Assembly (NCBI GenBank): GCA_038223165.1
Contig: JBBRHE010000075.1
Coordinates: 1 to 15,274, forward strand
Source: DASYHQ01 sp038223165
GTDB lineage: Bacteria; Planctomycetota; Phycisphaerae; Tepidisphaerales; Tepidisphaeraceae
DNA: 15,274 bases
Direction: 5' to 3'
Shown here one piece after another: positions 7,219 through 13,768 of this stretch. Within the stretch, counting starts at the first letter, position 1, and the number at the start of each line of letters is the position of its first letter. Under the pieces are notes generated by a model. It saw only the letters and a list, made by a program, of their open reading frames with translations, did not search any database and was not told where the DNA came from. Both the position numbers and the translations under genes were made by a program.

Positions 7219-8175
7219 ATGCCAGCCGAACTCGCTCAACTCAGTATCTCTCTTGGTGGGATGCCCAAGCTTTCCGTCACCGAAGCCTTCGTTTCTTTTG
7301 AAGGGGTCGCGCAAGATTGGCAGAAGAGCCGCAAGTATCATGGTGGTTTGGACCGCGCGATCTGCCTGTACAGTATTGAACTGTACGACTGGTTGCGCAC
7401 AAAAGGGATCGACCTGCCGCCCGGGTCGGTCGGGGAGAACTTCACGACGCGTGGCGTCGATCTGGACACGCTCAACGTGGGGGACCGCCTGCAGGTGGGC
7501 CAGGTCGTCATCGAACTGACGGCCATTCGTGAGCCGTGCCGCAACCTGAACAAGATTCATCCGGAACTGCTCAAGACGATACAGGGTCATAGCGGCTGGG
7601 TGGCGAAGGTCGTGACTGAGGGAACCGTCCAACCGGCCGACCCGATCACCAAGGCGTACAAAGGACTCATTGACGTTACCGCAATGAAGTTTTTGTGGCA
7701 GTACATGGTCTTCGCCGACCAGCAGGTGATGGCTGCAGCGCACTCGGTTGACGACGCGGGCTACTACGCAGCGCAGGACATCTCGTGGGGTTCGCTGCAC
7801 AAGCAAATCGCCCACGGTGTGCGGGCGCAGGCTGTGTGGCTCAAGCGGCTGCGTGGTACGGACATGCGGTACCCGACTGAACCAGAGACCGTGTCGCGCC
7901 AAACGCTCGTCGACGAGTGCGAAAGCGTCAACCGCGAATTGCTGAGCTTCGCTGCCGAGCAGACGCCTGACTCGCTGACGGAGCCGATTCATTTTACTTC
8001 GCGCGCCGGTCAAAAGTTTGCATTAGCGCGCTGGGCGGGCATGGCGCACGTGGCCGATCACGCGACGTATCACCGTGGGCACATCAATACGATGATCAAA
8101 CGTGCCGGTGGCGCACCGTCAGGCGTGATGCTGTACACCTTCGCAATTTCGCAGGGATTTGGAGAGGAACTGTGA
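7219..8175 (+). CDS. MOSC domain-DinB domain fusion protein
   Basis: Two domains in 318 aa. Residues 1-135 are a MOSC domain: ISLGGMPK, KSRKYHGGLDRAICLY (36-51), PGSVGENF (68-75), and the conserved sulfur-handling Cys107 in REPCRNL. MOSC proteins bind or transfer sulfur or the molybdenum cofactor, or serve in YiiM-type reductases. Residues 155-310 look like a DinB/YfiT four-helix bundle with the likely metal triad His199 (IAHGVRAQAVWL), His281 and His285 (HVADHATYHRGHI). DinB-fold enzymes include metal-dependent thiol transferases. A joint role in thiol or sulfur chemistry or detoxification is inference; the substrate is unknown. The ATG at 7219 has GAAGAA a few bases upstream. The gene's end carries the ribosome binding site of the DUF1854 gene, pointing to translational coupling. 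Confidence 0.82.
   Translation: MPAELAQLSISLGGMPKLSVTEAFVSFEGVAQDWQKSRKYHGGLDRAICLYSIELYDWLRTKGIDLPPGSVGENFTTRGVDLDTLNVGDRLQVGQVVIELTAIREPCRNLNKIHPELLKTIQGHSGWVAKVVTEGTVQPADPITKAYKGLIDVTAMKFLWQYMVFADQQVMAAAHSVDDAGYYAAQDISWGSLHKQIAHGVRAQAVWLKRLRGTDMRYPTEPETVSRQTLVDECESVNRELLSFAAEQTPDSLTEPIHFTSRAGQKFALARWAGMAHVADHATYHRGHINTMIKRAGGAPSGVMLYTFAISQGFGEEL
8161..8168 (+). promoter_or_regulatory. Ribosome binding site deciding the DUF1854 start
   Basis: GGAGAGGA lies inside the last codons of the MOSC-DinB gene, nine bases before the ATG at 8178. A GTG at 8172 overlaps the upstream stop codon but would be only three bases from this site, so the ATG is preferred. It is the strongest Shine-Dalgarno match in the window. 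Confidence 0.7.
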
Positions 8176-8177
8176 CT

Positions 8178-8666
8178 ATGTCCATCAGACCACTGGAAAC
8201 GCCGTCCGAGTTCAGCCTGTCCTATGACGCGCTCGGTCGCGTCGTGCTCAAGCGGCCGGGACAGGACGACATCGTCGACGTGCGCCTCCGCCGATCGTTC
8301 CCGTGGACCGATCCGACCCGTTACGTCAGCGTTCGCAGCAGCGAGGGGAAAGAAATCCTGCTGATCGACGACCTCGCTGTCTTGGACACGGAGCGCAAGG
8401 CGTTCGTCGATCGCGAATTGGCGCGCGTCAGCTTCGTGCCACGCATCAAGTCGATCATTTCAATCAATACGAAGTTCGGCTTGCAGATGTGGCATGTCCA
8501 GACAGATCGCGGGCCGATCGAGTTTCGCGTTCAGGAACGCGAGGACGTTCGTTGGCTGCACGATGGTCGATTTCGCGTGAAGGACGCGGATGGAAATGTC
8601 TATGAACTGGCAAAGCTGGAAGACCTCGACGCCGCGAGCCAGAAGCATCTGGAGTTGCTGATTTAG
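8178..8666 (+). CDS. DUF1854 family protein
   Basis: Soluble protein of 162 aa matching the DUF1854 pattern as I know it: VRLRRSFPWTDP (35-46), the LLIDDLAVLD segment (61-70), the long basic-acidic helix ending SFVPRIKSI, WHVQTDRGPIEF (105-116), and DADGNVYEL followed by LDAASQKHLELL at the C-terminus. From memory, DUF1854 occurs fused to the C-terminus of some ABC transporters or as a separate gene beside ABC exporters, including in cyanophycin-related clusters; its biochemical role is unknown and ligand binding has been suggested. No cyanophycin gene is present here. The start is set by GGAGAGGA at 8161-8168, and the gene lies two bases after the MOSC-DinB stop. The ABC exporter at 4151-6508 is a plausible partner. 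Confidence 0.8.
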   Translation: MSIRPLETPSEFSLSYDALGRVVLKRPGQDDIVDVRLRRSFPWTDPTRYVSVRSSEGKEILLIDDLAVLDTERKAFVDRELARVSFVPRIKSIISINTKFGLQMWHVQTDRGPIEFRVQEREDVRWLHDGRFRVKDADGNVYELAKLEDLDAASQKHLELLI

Positions 8667-8735
8667 CGATCCGGTTTGCATGATTGCGCGTCTCGCTTGC
8701 CTGCGACTGACCGCCCGGTGATGCTGTCGGCACCG

Positions 8736-9938
8736 ATGATTTCCCTTGATGACGTTCGCGCGGCCCGGGTGCGTATCCGTGACAGCATCTATCACACGCC
8801 GTGTCCGTACTCGCTGTCACTGAGCCGGTACTGCGACGCGCAGATTTACTGCAAGCTCGACCACCTGCAGATGACCGGCAGCTTCAAGGAGCGCGGCGCG
8901 CGCAATCGATTGCTTGCGTTGACCGACGCCCAGAAAGCCAAGGGTGTTATCGCCGCCAGCGCGGGGAACCATGCACTGGGCTTGTCCTATCACGGCCAGT
9001 TGCTCGGCATCCCGGTGACGGTCGTCATGCCCAGGTGGGCGCCGATCGTGAAGGTGACGAACACGCGGTCGTTTGGTGCGACGATCATCCAGGAAGCCAA
9101 CTCATTTGAAGAGGCCCGCCGACTCGCGACGTCGCTGGCAGAGGAACGCGGGCTGACGTTCATCTCGGCGTTCGACGACCCGCACATCATCGCCGGCCAG
9201 GGAACGATGGGGCTGGAGTTGCTCGAAGACGTGCCTGATCTGGACGCGGTGATTGTCCCGGTGGGTGGTGGGGGACTGATCGCGGGCATCGCGACGGTGA
9301 TGAGAGCGCTGCGCCCACAGGTGCAGATCATCGGTGTCGAGCCCGTCAACGCTGCGTGCATGCACGTATCATTGCGGGTCGGCAAACCGACCCACGTCGC
9401 GCCACAACCCACGCTTGCGGATGGGCTGGCCGTTTCCACACCGGGGCAGTTGTGCTTCGACATTGTGAAGGAGAAGGTCGATCGCGTGCTATTGGTCGAC
9501 GAGGCGAATATCGCATTGTCCGTATTGCGGCTCCTGGAACTGGAAAAGACGGTCGTCGAAGGCGCCGGCGCGGTTTCCCTGGCCGCTGCGATGGAGCCGA
9601 CTCTCGATTTGAGGGGCAAGAAGGTCGTCCTGATCTTATGTGGGGGAAATATCGACGTGACGACCATCAGCCGGATCATCGATCGCGGTCTGGCCGCGGA
9701 CGGTCGACTGTGCCGATTGACGGCGCTGATCTCCGATCGCCCGGGTGGATTGGCAAACCTCACCACCATTCTCGCGGCGACCGGGGCGAGCATCAAAGAG
9801 GTCTATCACGACCGCCACTTCGGCCCGGCGGATGTCGCGCGCGTCGCGGTGAACTGCATCCTCGAAACGCGCGACTTCGCTCACATCGAACAGATTAAGA
9901 CAGCGTTGAAAGACGCGAGAATCGCGACGTTAGAGTAA
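8736..9938 (+). CDS. ilvA: Threonine ammonia-lyase with ACT domain
   Basis: PLP enzyme converting L-threonine to 2-oxobutanoate and ammonia, the entry to isoleucine synthesis or a catabolic step; cytosolic. The 400-aa product fits the short ACT-domain type rather than the 514-aa E. coli IlvA with two regulatory domains. SFKERGA carries the Schiff-base Lys51; SAGNHALG binds substrate; VGGGGLIAGI is the phosphate loop; LILCGGNID ends the catalytic domain. Residues from about 325 (RLTALISDRPGGLANL) are an ACT domain, likely binding an amino acid as allosteric effector. ATGs at 8721 and 8736 are both in frame without a clear ribosome binding site; 8736 starts at the family MISLDDVRAA. Biosynthetic versus catabolic use, and activity on serine, cannot be decided. 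It follows the DUF1854 gene by about 70 bases and probably shares its transcript. Confidence 0.88.
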   Translation: MISLDDVRAARVRIRDSIYHTPCPYSLSLSRYCDAQIYCKLDHLQMTGSFKERGARNRLLALTDAQKAKGVIAASAGNHALGLSYHGQLLGIPVTVVMPRWAPIVKVTNTRSFGATIIQEANSFEEARRLATSLAEERGLTFISAFDDPHIIAGQGTMGLELLEDVPDLDAVIVPVGGGGLIAGIATVMRALRPQVQIIGVEPVNAACMHVSLRVGKPTHVAPQPTLADGLAVSTPGQLCFDIVKEKVDRVLLVDEANIALSVLRLLELEKTVVEGAGAVSLAAAMEPTLDLRGKKVVLILCGGNIDVTTISRIIDRGLAADGRLCRLTALISDRPGGLANLTTILAATGASIKEVYHDRHFGPADVARVAVNCILETRDFAHIEQIKTALKDARIATLE

Positions 9939-9970
9939 GCAGGCCGCGATCGAGGCGTTCGCATTCCCCA

Positions 9971-10618
9971 TTACCCGGCCTCCCCCGGCGTATCGGGAGA
10001 GAGGTAGGAAAGCGCGCCTGTCACTACACCGTTCGACGTCTTCGTCGCCAGCCCGATCTCCGGCGGCACGTAGTTTCCGCCTGACAATAACAGTTTGAAG
10101 GCTTCTTCCGCGCTGATGTCCACCGGGCGGCAATCACTGGCTTTAGCGAAGTAGAGTCGGCCGTTCATCGGGTTGGGGGCTGCGGGGACAAAGACGCAGA
10201 TGTGGTCAGGGTCGTTCTCGATCGCGACGCCTTCGGTGAACCCCATGATCCAAGTGCGGCCGGTCTCGTCGGGAACCAGCACTACCTTTGAAAAGACACC
10301 CTCGCGCCCACCGGCGGTCAGGGAGATCTGCTTCCAGGCCTGGTAGATCGTCTTGAAGATCGGCACGCGGCTTAGCAGACTGTCGAGCGCGCCGAGAATC
10401 GCCTTGCCCAGCAGGCTCGTAACGAGCAACCCCAGCAGGTAGATGCCCGCGATCGCCACGCCGATGCCGAGGAAGGGGATATCCAAGCCGGTCATGTTCT
10501 TCGCGACGCCGCGCGTGCTGGACTCGACCCACAGCACGAGAAAGATAGTGATCGCGACCGGCGTCGCAGCGAAAGTGCCGGCGAGGAAGGTGTTGCGGAG
10601 GTGCGTTTGAACGCTCAT
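9971..10618 (-). CDS. DUF502 family membrane protein
   Basis: Inner-membrane protein of 215 aa with two transmembrane helices near residues 10-31 (TFLAGTFAATPVAITIFLVL) and 48-70 (IPFLGIGVAIAGIYLLGLLV). After them comes the family-typical SRVPIFKTIYQAWKQ (83-97), then a cytosolic domain with GFTEGVAI, VFVPAAPNPMNGRLYF and a KLLLSGG segment. This matches DUF502, a family of unknown function. ATGs at 10618 and 10627 are both possible; the frame is open to 10834, but that part runs through a palindromic repeat and is unlikely to be translated. The last dozen residues (LSPDTPGEAG) are encoded by sequence resembling the intergenic palindromes at 12628-12842, suggesting that the C-terminus was extended by a repeat. 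It converges on ilvA with only 32 bases between. Confidence 0.8.
   Translation of the reverse strand: MSVQTHLRNTFLAGTFAATPVAITIFLVLWVESSTRGVAKNMTGLDIPFLGIGVAIAGIYLLGLLVTSLLGKAILGALDSLLSRVPIFKTIYQAWKQISLTAGGREGVFSKVVLVPDETGRTWIMGFTEGVAIENDPDHICVFVPAAPNPMNGRLYFAKASDCRPVDISAEEAFKLLLSGGNYVPPEIGLATKTSNGVVTGALSYLSPDTPGEAG
9980..9999. repeat. Repeat-like palindrome within the end of the DUF502 gene
   Basis: CTCCC (9980-9984) and GGGAG (9995-9999) flank CCGGCGTATC. The arrangement of a C-rich arm, a short spacer with GTA and a GGGAGAG arm resembles the palindromes at 12628-12687 and 12786-12842. It encodes the last residues of the DUF502 protein. Assignment to the same repeat family rests on short similarity. 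Confidence 0.4.
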
Positions 10619-10674
10619 ATCGACCATTCTGCCGGGAAAGAGTTTGTTAGACAAAGGACTCTGCGCCTTAGTTG

Positions 10675-10788
10675 GGAATTCAGAGACGCAGAGACGCAAA
10701 GACGCGAAGGGGCCGCGAAGGAGATTTCGGGCAATAACAAGGGCTTCATCTGCCTTCGCGCCTTCGCGCCTTCGCGTCTCCGAATTCC
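10675..10788. repeat. 114-bp palindromic element built from 8-bp tandem units
   Basis: Terminal inverted repeats of 15 bp (14 match), 10675-10689 and 10774-10788, each with an outer EcoRI-like GGAATTC/GAATTCC end. Inside the left arm are two AGAGACGC units and one AAAGACGC (10682-10705); inside the right arm CCTTCGCG occurs three times in tandem (10753-10776), complementary to CGCGAAGG at 10703-10710 and 10714-10721. The remaining central part, about 30 bases, is unpaired. It lies in the region between the divergent DUF502 and glycosyltransferase genes and encodes nothing convincing. Similar GACGC/CGAAGG repeats are common in environmental genomes. Confidence 0.78.
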
Positions 10789-10941
10789 ACGGCAAACCAT
10801 GCGACCCATCGCGCAATGCCAAACAGTCCACCATTCTCGGACGTTCTCCATCCCTTGCCCAAATTCATGGGTCCGAAAACCATCGCCCGATAAGCGGTAC
10901 GTCGTAGGTGCTCGTTGTTCGGATTGCGAAAGGACTGCGTC
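10789..10941. other. Remaining upstream region of the glycosyltransferase gene
   Basis: Together with the palindrome, this completes a 323-base divergent intergenic region that must hold promoters for both flanking genes. No clear -35/-10 pair was recognised. AAAGGA at 10926-10931 is a likely ribosome binding site, ten bases before the ATG at 10942. Confidence 0.45.
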
Positions 10942-12606
10942 ATGGCGTCGTTGATGGAATTGGTGGATCGTGTCAACAAGGGTGAACTGATCGAGCCGGC
11001 CCAGCTGGAGGTCTACCAGGACTCACCCAACAGCGCGGAAAAATTCCTCGCCCACCACGCCCACGCCATGCTCGACCTGCGGCGGGCGCACCAGCACATG
11101 CTTCAAAGCCTCGAGGCAATCGACTATTCCGACCAGAAGGTGCTGAGCCAGTTTGTGAGCATCAGCAGCTTCCTCGGGCATAACGACAAGGCGCAGCCCG
11201 TCGTCCGCTTCGGCAGCAGCGCGATTGCGAGGCGTGAATACGCGCTGGGCCTGGAAGCGATCGGCAGTGGCATGGTTGCCGACCTCACGAGCAATGGTGG
11301 GTACTCGGCCGACCGTGAGAACTGCACGTTCGTCGCGACGCAGTACGCCCGCGCCGCCCAGGGCATCGGCTGGACCGGGCCTGACATGATCGAGTGGAAC
11401 AACAAGCAGACGAAGATCGCGTACATCACCAGCACGATCGCCGACGACGATGCGACCGGTCGGGCAGTGCGCAGCTTTGCCAAACATTACGACAGCAAGC
11501 GGTTTAAACTCGGCGTCTACTGCACCGACGCCGGTGTGCGTCGCGATAAGTCCGCCTACGCGCAAACGACCTATGCCATCCCCAGCACAAAGCGCGGCAA
11601 GGACACGATCGAACTGCTGTCCCGCCTGAAAGTCTCGCACTGGATCGCCCCGACCGATGGCGACATCGTCACCGCAGCCCGAGCGTTGGCAGACCAGTTG
11701 ATTCGCGACAAGATCGACGTCGTCCTGTTCGACGCCACGCAGGGTGACCCGATCGCTGCCGTGGTTGCCGACTGGGATGTGGCGCGGGTGAAGCTAAACC
11801 TCATCCGCAGGACGCCCCTGTACGCAGCGGGTATCGACTGCGTGTCCTACGTCGACCAGGGTCGTTACGAGGCCGACAAGGAGATGTGGCACGAGCGCGA
11901 GACCGAGGTGCACTTTATCCTCGAAGGGATCGACGTCGACGACGCCACCGGCCCCGGCCCGCAGCGCAGTGCTTACGGAATCCCCGACCAGGCAGTTGTC
12001 GTCGCGACGGCGGCGGGCAACCTTGACGATGCGATGAGCCCCGAGTTCGTCGAGACGGCCATCAACATTCTGCGCGCCCACCCTCACGCGATTTACCTGT
12101 TGGTCGGTGAGGGTGACCTTGCCTGGCAGAAGCGCAAGTTTGAGAGCGCCGGTGTCGGTAAGCGCGTCGGTTACGCCGGCAAGCGCAAGGACCTGCCCAG
12201 CTTCCTGCGGATCGCCGATCTGTACCTGGCCGAGTTCCCCGCAGCGGGCGCGACGGGCGTGTTACAGGCAATGGCGGTCGAGCGACCGGTCGTCGCGATG
12301 CGCTGGAGCGACGCGTCCGACTGCAGTCAGGCTGCAACGTTCGTCGGCAGTGAAGGGACGATCGGCAGCCGCGACACCGCGGCGTACATCGAGCGCGTCA
12401 GCAAGCTCATTCGCGAACCGGCCTACCGAACCAAGCTCGGCAAGAGCATGCGTGCTCGCGTCGAGCAGCACTTCGCGTTCAACCAGACCGCGCGGCACCT
12501 CGAGCAACTCATGGATCAGCTGATCCAGCAGAGCAGTGAATCGATGATGCTCGACGAGTCGGACGACGACGCCGGTGATGATGAGATCGTGACCCGCGTG
12601 GCGTAA
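10942..12606 (+). CDS. GT-B fold glycosyltransferase, GT41/OGT-like
   Basis: Protein of 554 aa, predicted to transfer a sugar from a nucleotide-sugar donor in the cytosol. Residues 1-145 are mostly helical, as in TPR-like or helical partner domains. A first Rossmann-like domain begins at 157 (TKIAYITSTIADDDATGRA), and the donor-binding domain starts near 345 (AVVVATAAGNLDDAMSPE). The segment YAGKRKDLPSFLRIADLYLA and the following FPAAGATGVLQAMAVERPVV closely resemble the donor-binding region of GT41 enzymes (O-GlcNAc transferase, HMW1C). The Lys that OGT uses near the N-L-x-K motif is not apparent. The tail (about 530-554) is very acidic. No signal peptide or membrane segment. The ATG at 10942 follows AAAGGA by ten bases. 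Protein or flagellin glycosylation is possible given fliM nearby, but unproven. Confidence 0.72.
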   Translation: MASLMELVDRVNKGELIEPAQLEVYQDSPNSAEKFLAHHAHAMLDLRRAHQHMLQSLEAIDYSDQKVLSQFVSISSFLGHNDKAQPVVRFGSSAIARREYALGLEAIGSGMVADLTSNGGYSADRENCTFVATQYARAAQGIGWTGPDMIEWNNKQTKIAYITSTIADDDATGRAVRSFAKHYDSKRFKLGVYCTDAGVRRDKSAYAQTTYAIPSTKRGKDTIELLSRLKVSHWIAPTDGDIVTAARALADQLIRDKIDVVLFDATQGDPIAAVVADWDVARVKLNLIRRTPLYAAGIDCVSYVDQGRYEADKEMWHERETEVHFILEGIDVDDATGPGPQRSAYGIPDQAVVVATAAGNLDDAMSPEFVETAINILRAHPHAIYLLVGEGDLAWQKRKFESAGVGKRVGYAGKRKDLPSFLRIADLYLAEFPAAGATGVLQAMAVERPVVAMRWSDASDCSQAATFVGSEGTIGSRDTAAYIERVSKLIREPAYRTKLGKSMRARVEQHFAFNQTARHLEQLMDQLIQQSSESMMLDESDDDAGDDEIVTRVA

Positions 12607-12627
12607 AGTTCAAGTTGGACGAGCGAT

Positions 12628-12687
12628 CCACTCCCTCTCCCCCGTCTACGCACGGTATGCCCGGAAGAGGGCGGGTGTGAAGGGGCG
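12628..12687 (+). repeat. C-rich palindromic repeat, copy 1
   Basis: Starts with CCACTCCCTCTCCCCCG and ends with GGGTGTGAAGGGGCG. It aligns over its length with the reverse complement of 12786-12842, so the two are copies of one intergenic repeat in opposite orientations. Internal arms CCCTCTCCC and GGAAGAGGGCGGG pair imperfectly. Located directly after the glycosyltransferase stop. Confidence 0.65.
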
Positions 12688-12785
12688 TGGGCGGCCGAGC
12701 GGGTTTGCCTGCGCAATAGACGTGGCGTTTACTGCAGAAAACACTAAACAGGGCTGGCGACCAAACCATCTCGTTCGGCCGACTA

Positions 12786-12842
12786 CGCCCCCTCACCCTA
12801 GCCCTCTCCCGATACCCTTGAGTACAGGGGGAGAGGGGACCA
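12786..12842 (-). repeat. C-rich palindromic repeat, copy 2 (inverted)
   Basis: CCCTCTCCC (12802-12810) pairs perfectly with GGGAGAGGG (12829-12837) around an 18-base loop, preceded by the CCCCCTCACCCTAG motif common at the edge of such repeats. Its reverse complement matches copy 1. A shortened, degenerate third relative follows at about 12878-12921. Confidence 0.7.
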
Positions 12843-12877
12843 GACTCGGATTGCTCATGTCGTTAGTAAATCTAAAT

Positions 12878-12921
12878 CACCCTCACCCAGCGGCTCTCGG
12901 CGTACCGGGACCAGAGCGAGA
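12878..12921 (-). repeat. Degenerate third copy of the C-rich palindrome
   Basis: CACCCTCACCCAGCGGCTCT, then a GTACCGGGACCAGAGCGAG half, follows the plan of copy 2 but with eroded arms. It abuts the bidirectional terminator. Confidence 0.45.
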
Positions 12922-12924
12922 AGA

Positions 12925-12971
12925 AAACAAAACGACCCGTGTGGCTTTTGCGCACACGGGTCGTTTTGTTT
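12925..12971. terminator. Bidirectional intrinsic terminator between convergent genes
   Basis: A perfect 19-bp inverted repeat (12925-12943 with 12953-12971) has GC-rich inner stems (CGACCCGTGTG / CACACGGGTCG) and A-rich/T-rich outer ends, with a nine-base loop GCTTTTGCG. The T-rich 3' arm gives a U-tract on the + strand and the A-rich 5' arm gives one on the - strand. It sits between the glycosyltransferase gene (+) and the DUF2617-like gene (-), ending both transcripts. Confidence 0.92.
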
Positions 12972-13006
12972 GATCGTCAGAACCAATCGACGTCAGGAAA
13001 GGGCGT

Positions 13007-13558
13007 TTAGCCCTTCACGACTTCGATGATCGCCTGCGTCTTGATGACCATCTGGTTCTCGTCGAACAGATGGAAGGATTGAACGAGCAGCTCGTGGCTG
13101 CGGCGTTCGATGTCCAGGACGTGCAGGCTGGCCGAATTATCACCAACGGCGGGAAGCTCTGCGGTCATCAGCTCGCGCTTGGCGGCGTAGGCGCTGATCT
13201 CGTGCTTGGTCGCATCGTAGAGCGTCTGCGTCAGCTGCTCTTCCTGCGTGCTGATCATGTACTTGACGTTTCCACCGACCGTCATCTCGTGGTACTTTTC
13301 ACCCCTGCAGGGGATGGTCTGCAGCAAGCCACGGTCCGTGAGGGGTTCGTGGTTGGTGACGATGACCTCGGTCAGGACGGTTTTACCGGCCTGAAAGGTA
13401 ATGACGTGTCCACCTTCGACGAGCCACACGTCGGCATCGTAGGCCCGGCGCGTAACCTGTTCACTGCCCAGAATCTTGAAGAGTTCCGGGTGCAAGGTGC
13501 GCTGGTAAAGGAGGAGAGTCAGCCCGCCGGAGCGGCGCTGTTTCGTACGGTTGCTCAT
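13007..13558 (-). CDS. DUF2617-like protein
   Basis: Soluble protein of 183 aa with no signal peptide or membrane segment. Recognisable stretches are LLLYQRTLHPELFKI (15-29), WLVEGGHVITF (45-55), LTEVIV (62-67), and IPCRGEKYHEMTVGGNVKYM (82-101). This order (R-x-LHPELF, then GHV-x-x-F, then LTEV) agrees with the DUF2617 family of unknown function as I remember it; that family is found in planctomycetes and actinobacteria. The function is unknown. The ATG at 13558 is preferred over the upstream in-frame start at 13594, because the extra residues look non-coding; the ribosome binding site is weak. A likely promoter lies at about 13733-13760. It ends at the bidirectional terminator. Confidence 0.65.
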   Translation of the reverse strand: MSNRTKQRRSGGLTLLLYQRTLHPELFKILGSEQVTRRAYDADVWLVEGGHVITFQAGKTVLTEVIVTNHEPLTDRGLLQTIPCRGEKYHEMTVGGNVKYMISTQEEQLTQTLYDATKHEISAYAAKRELMTAELPAVGDNSASLHVLDIERRSHELLVQSFHLFDENQMVIKTQAIIEVVKG

Positions 13559-13732
13559 GGGCGTCCGTGCTCTTTCTATTGAATAAACTTCCACGGCCGA
13601 CGGAGATGAAGCCGACCGCCTTGATACGTGGGACGCGTTTCGCTGATGGGTAGTGAGAGATCCCTCTCAAACCACCCGAGCCGATCGCCGACCCGAAGCG
13701 ACCCGCCCGATGCGAATCGCGATGATGAGGGG

Positions 13733-13760
13733 ATTATAGGATTCTCTTCCGTCCTGCGAA
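13733..13760 (-). promoter_or_regulatory. Predicted sigma70-type promoter for the DUF2617-like gene
   Basis: On the - strand a perfect -10 TATAAT (13738-13733) lies 16 bases from a partial -35 TTCGCA (13760-13755; four of six consensus). Transcription would start near 13725, giving a leader of roughly 165 bases. The -35 region lies in a hairpin TTCTCTTC/GAAGAGAA (13742-13749 and 13758-13765), just after the CPBP gene; it has no T-tract in either direction, so it is at best a weak terminator. Confidence 0.45.
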
Positions 13761-13768
13761 GAGAAAAA

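Noticed and set aside
8990..9796. Antisense open frame of 268 codons inside the threonine ammonia-lyase gene
   Set aside because: Ser/Thr/Pro-rich shadow of a well-supported gene; no motif.
10619..10834. N-terminal extension of the DUF502 protein from an upstream in-frame start
   Set aside because: It would translate through the palindromic element and add about 70 residues unlike the family.
11023..11640. Antisense open frame of 205 codons inside the glycosyltransferase gene
   Set aside because: No recognisable domain and fully contained in a credible gene on the + strand.
12628..12921. CRISPR array suggested by several repeats in a row
   Set aside because: The copies are unequal, in opposite orientations and not regularly spaced, and no cas gene is present.
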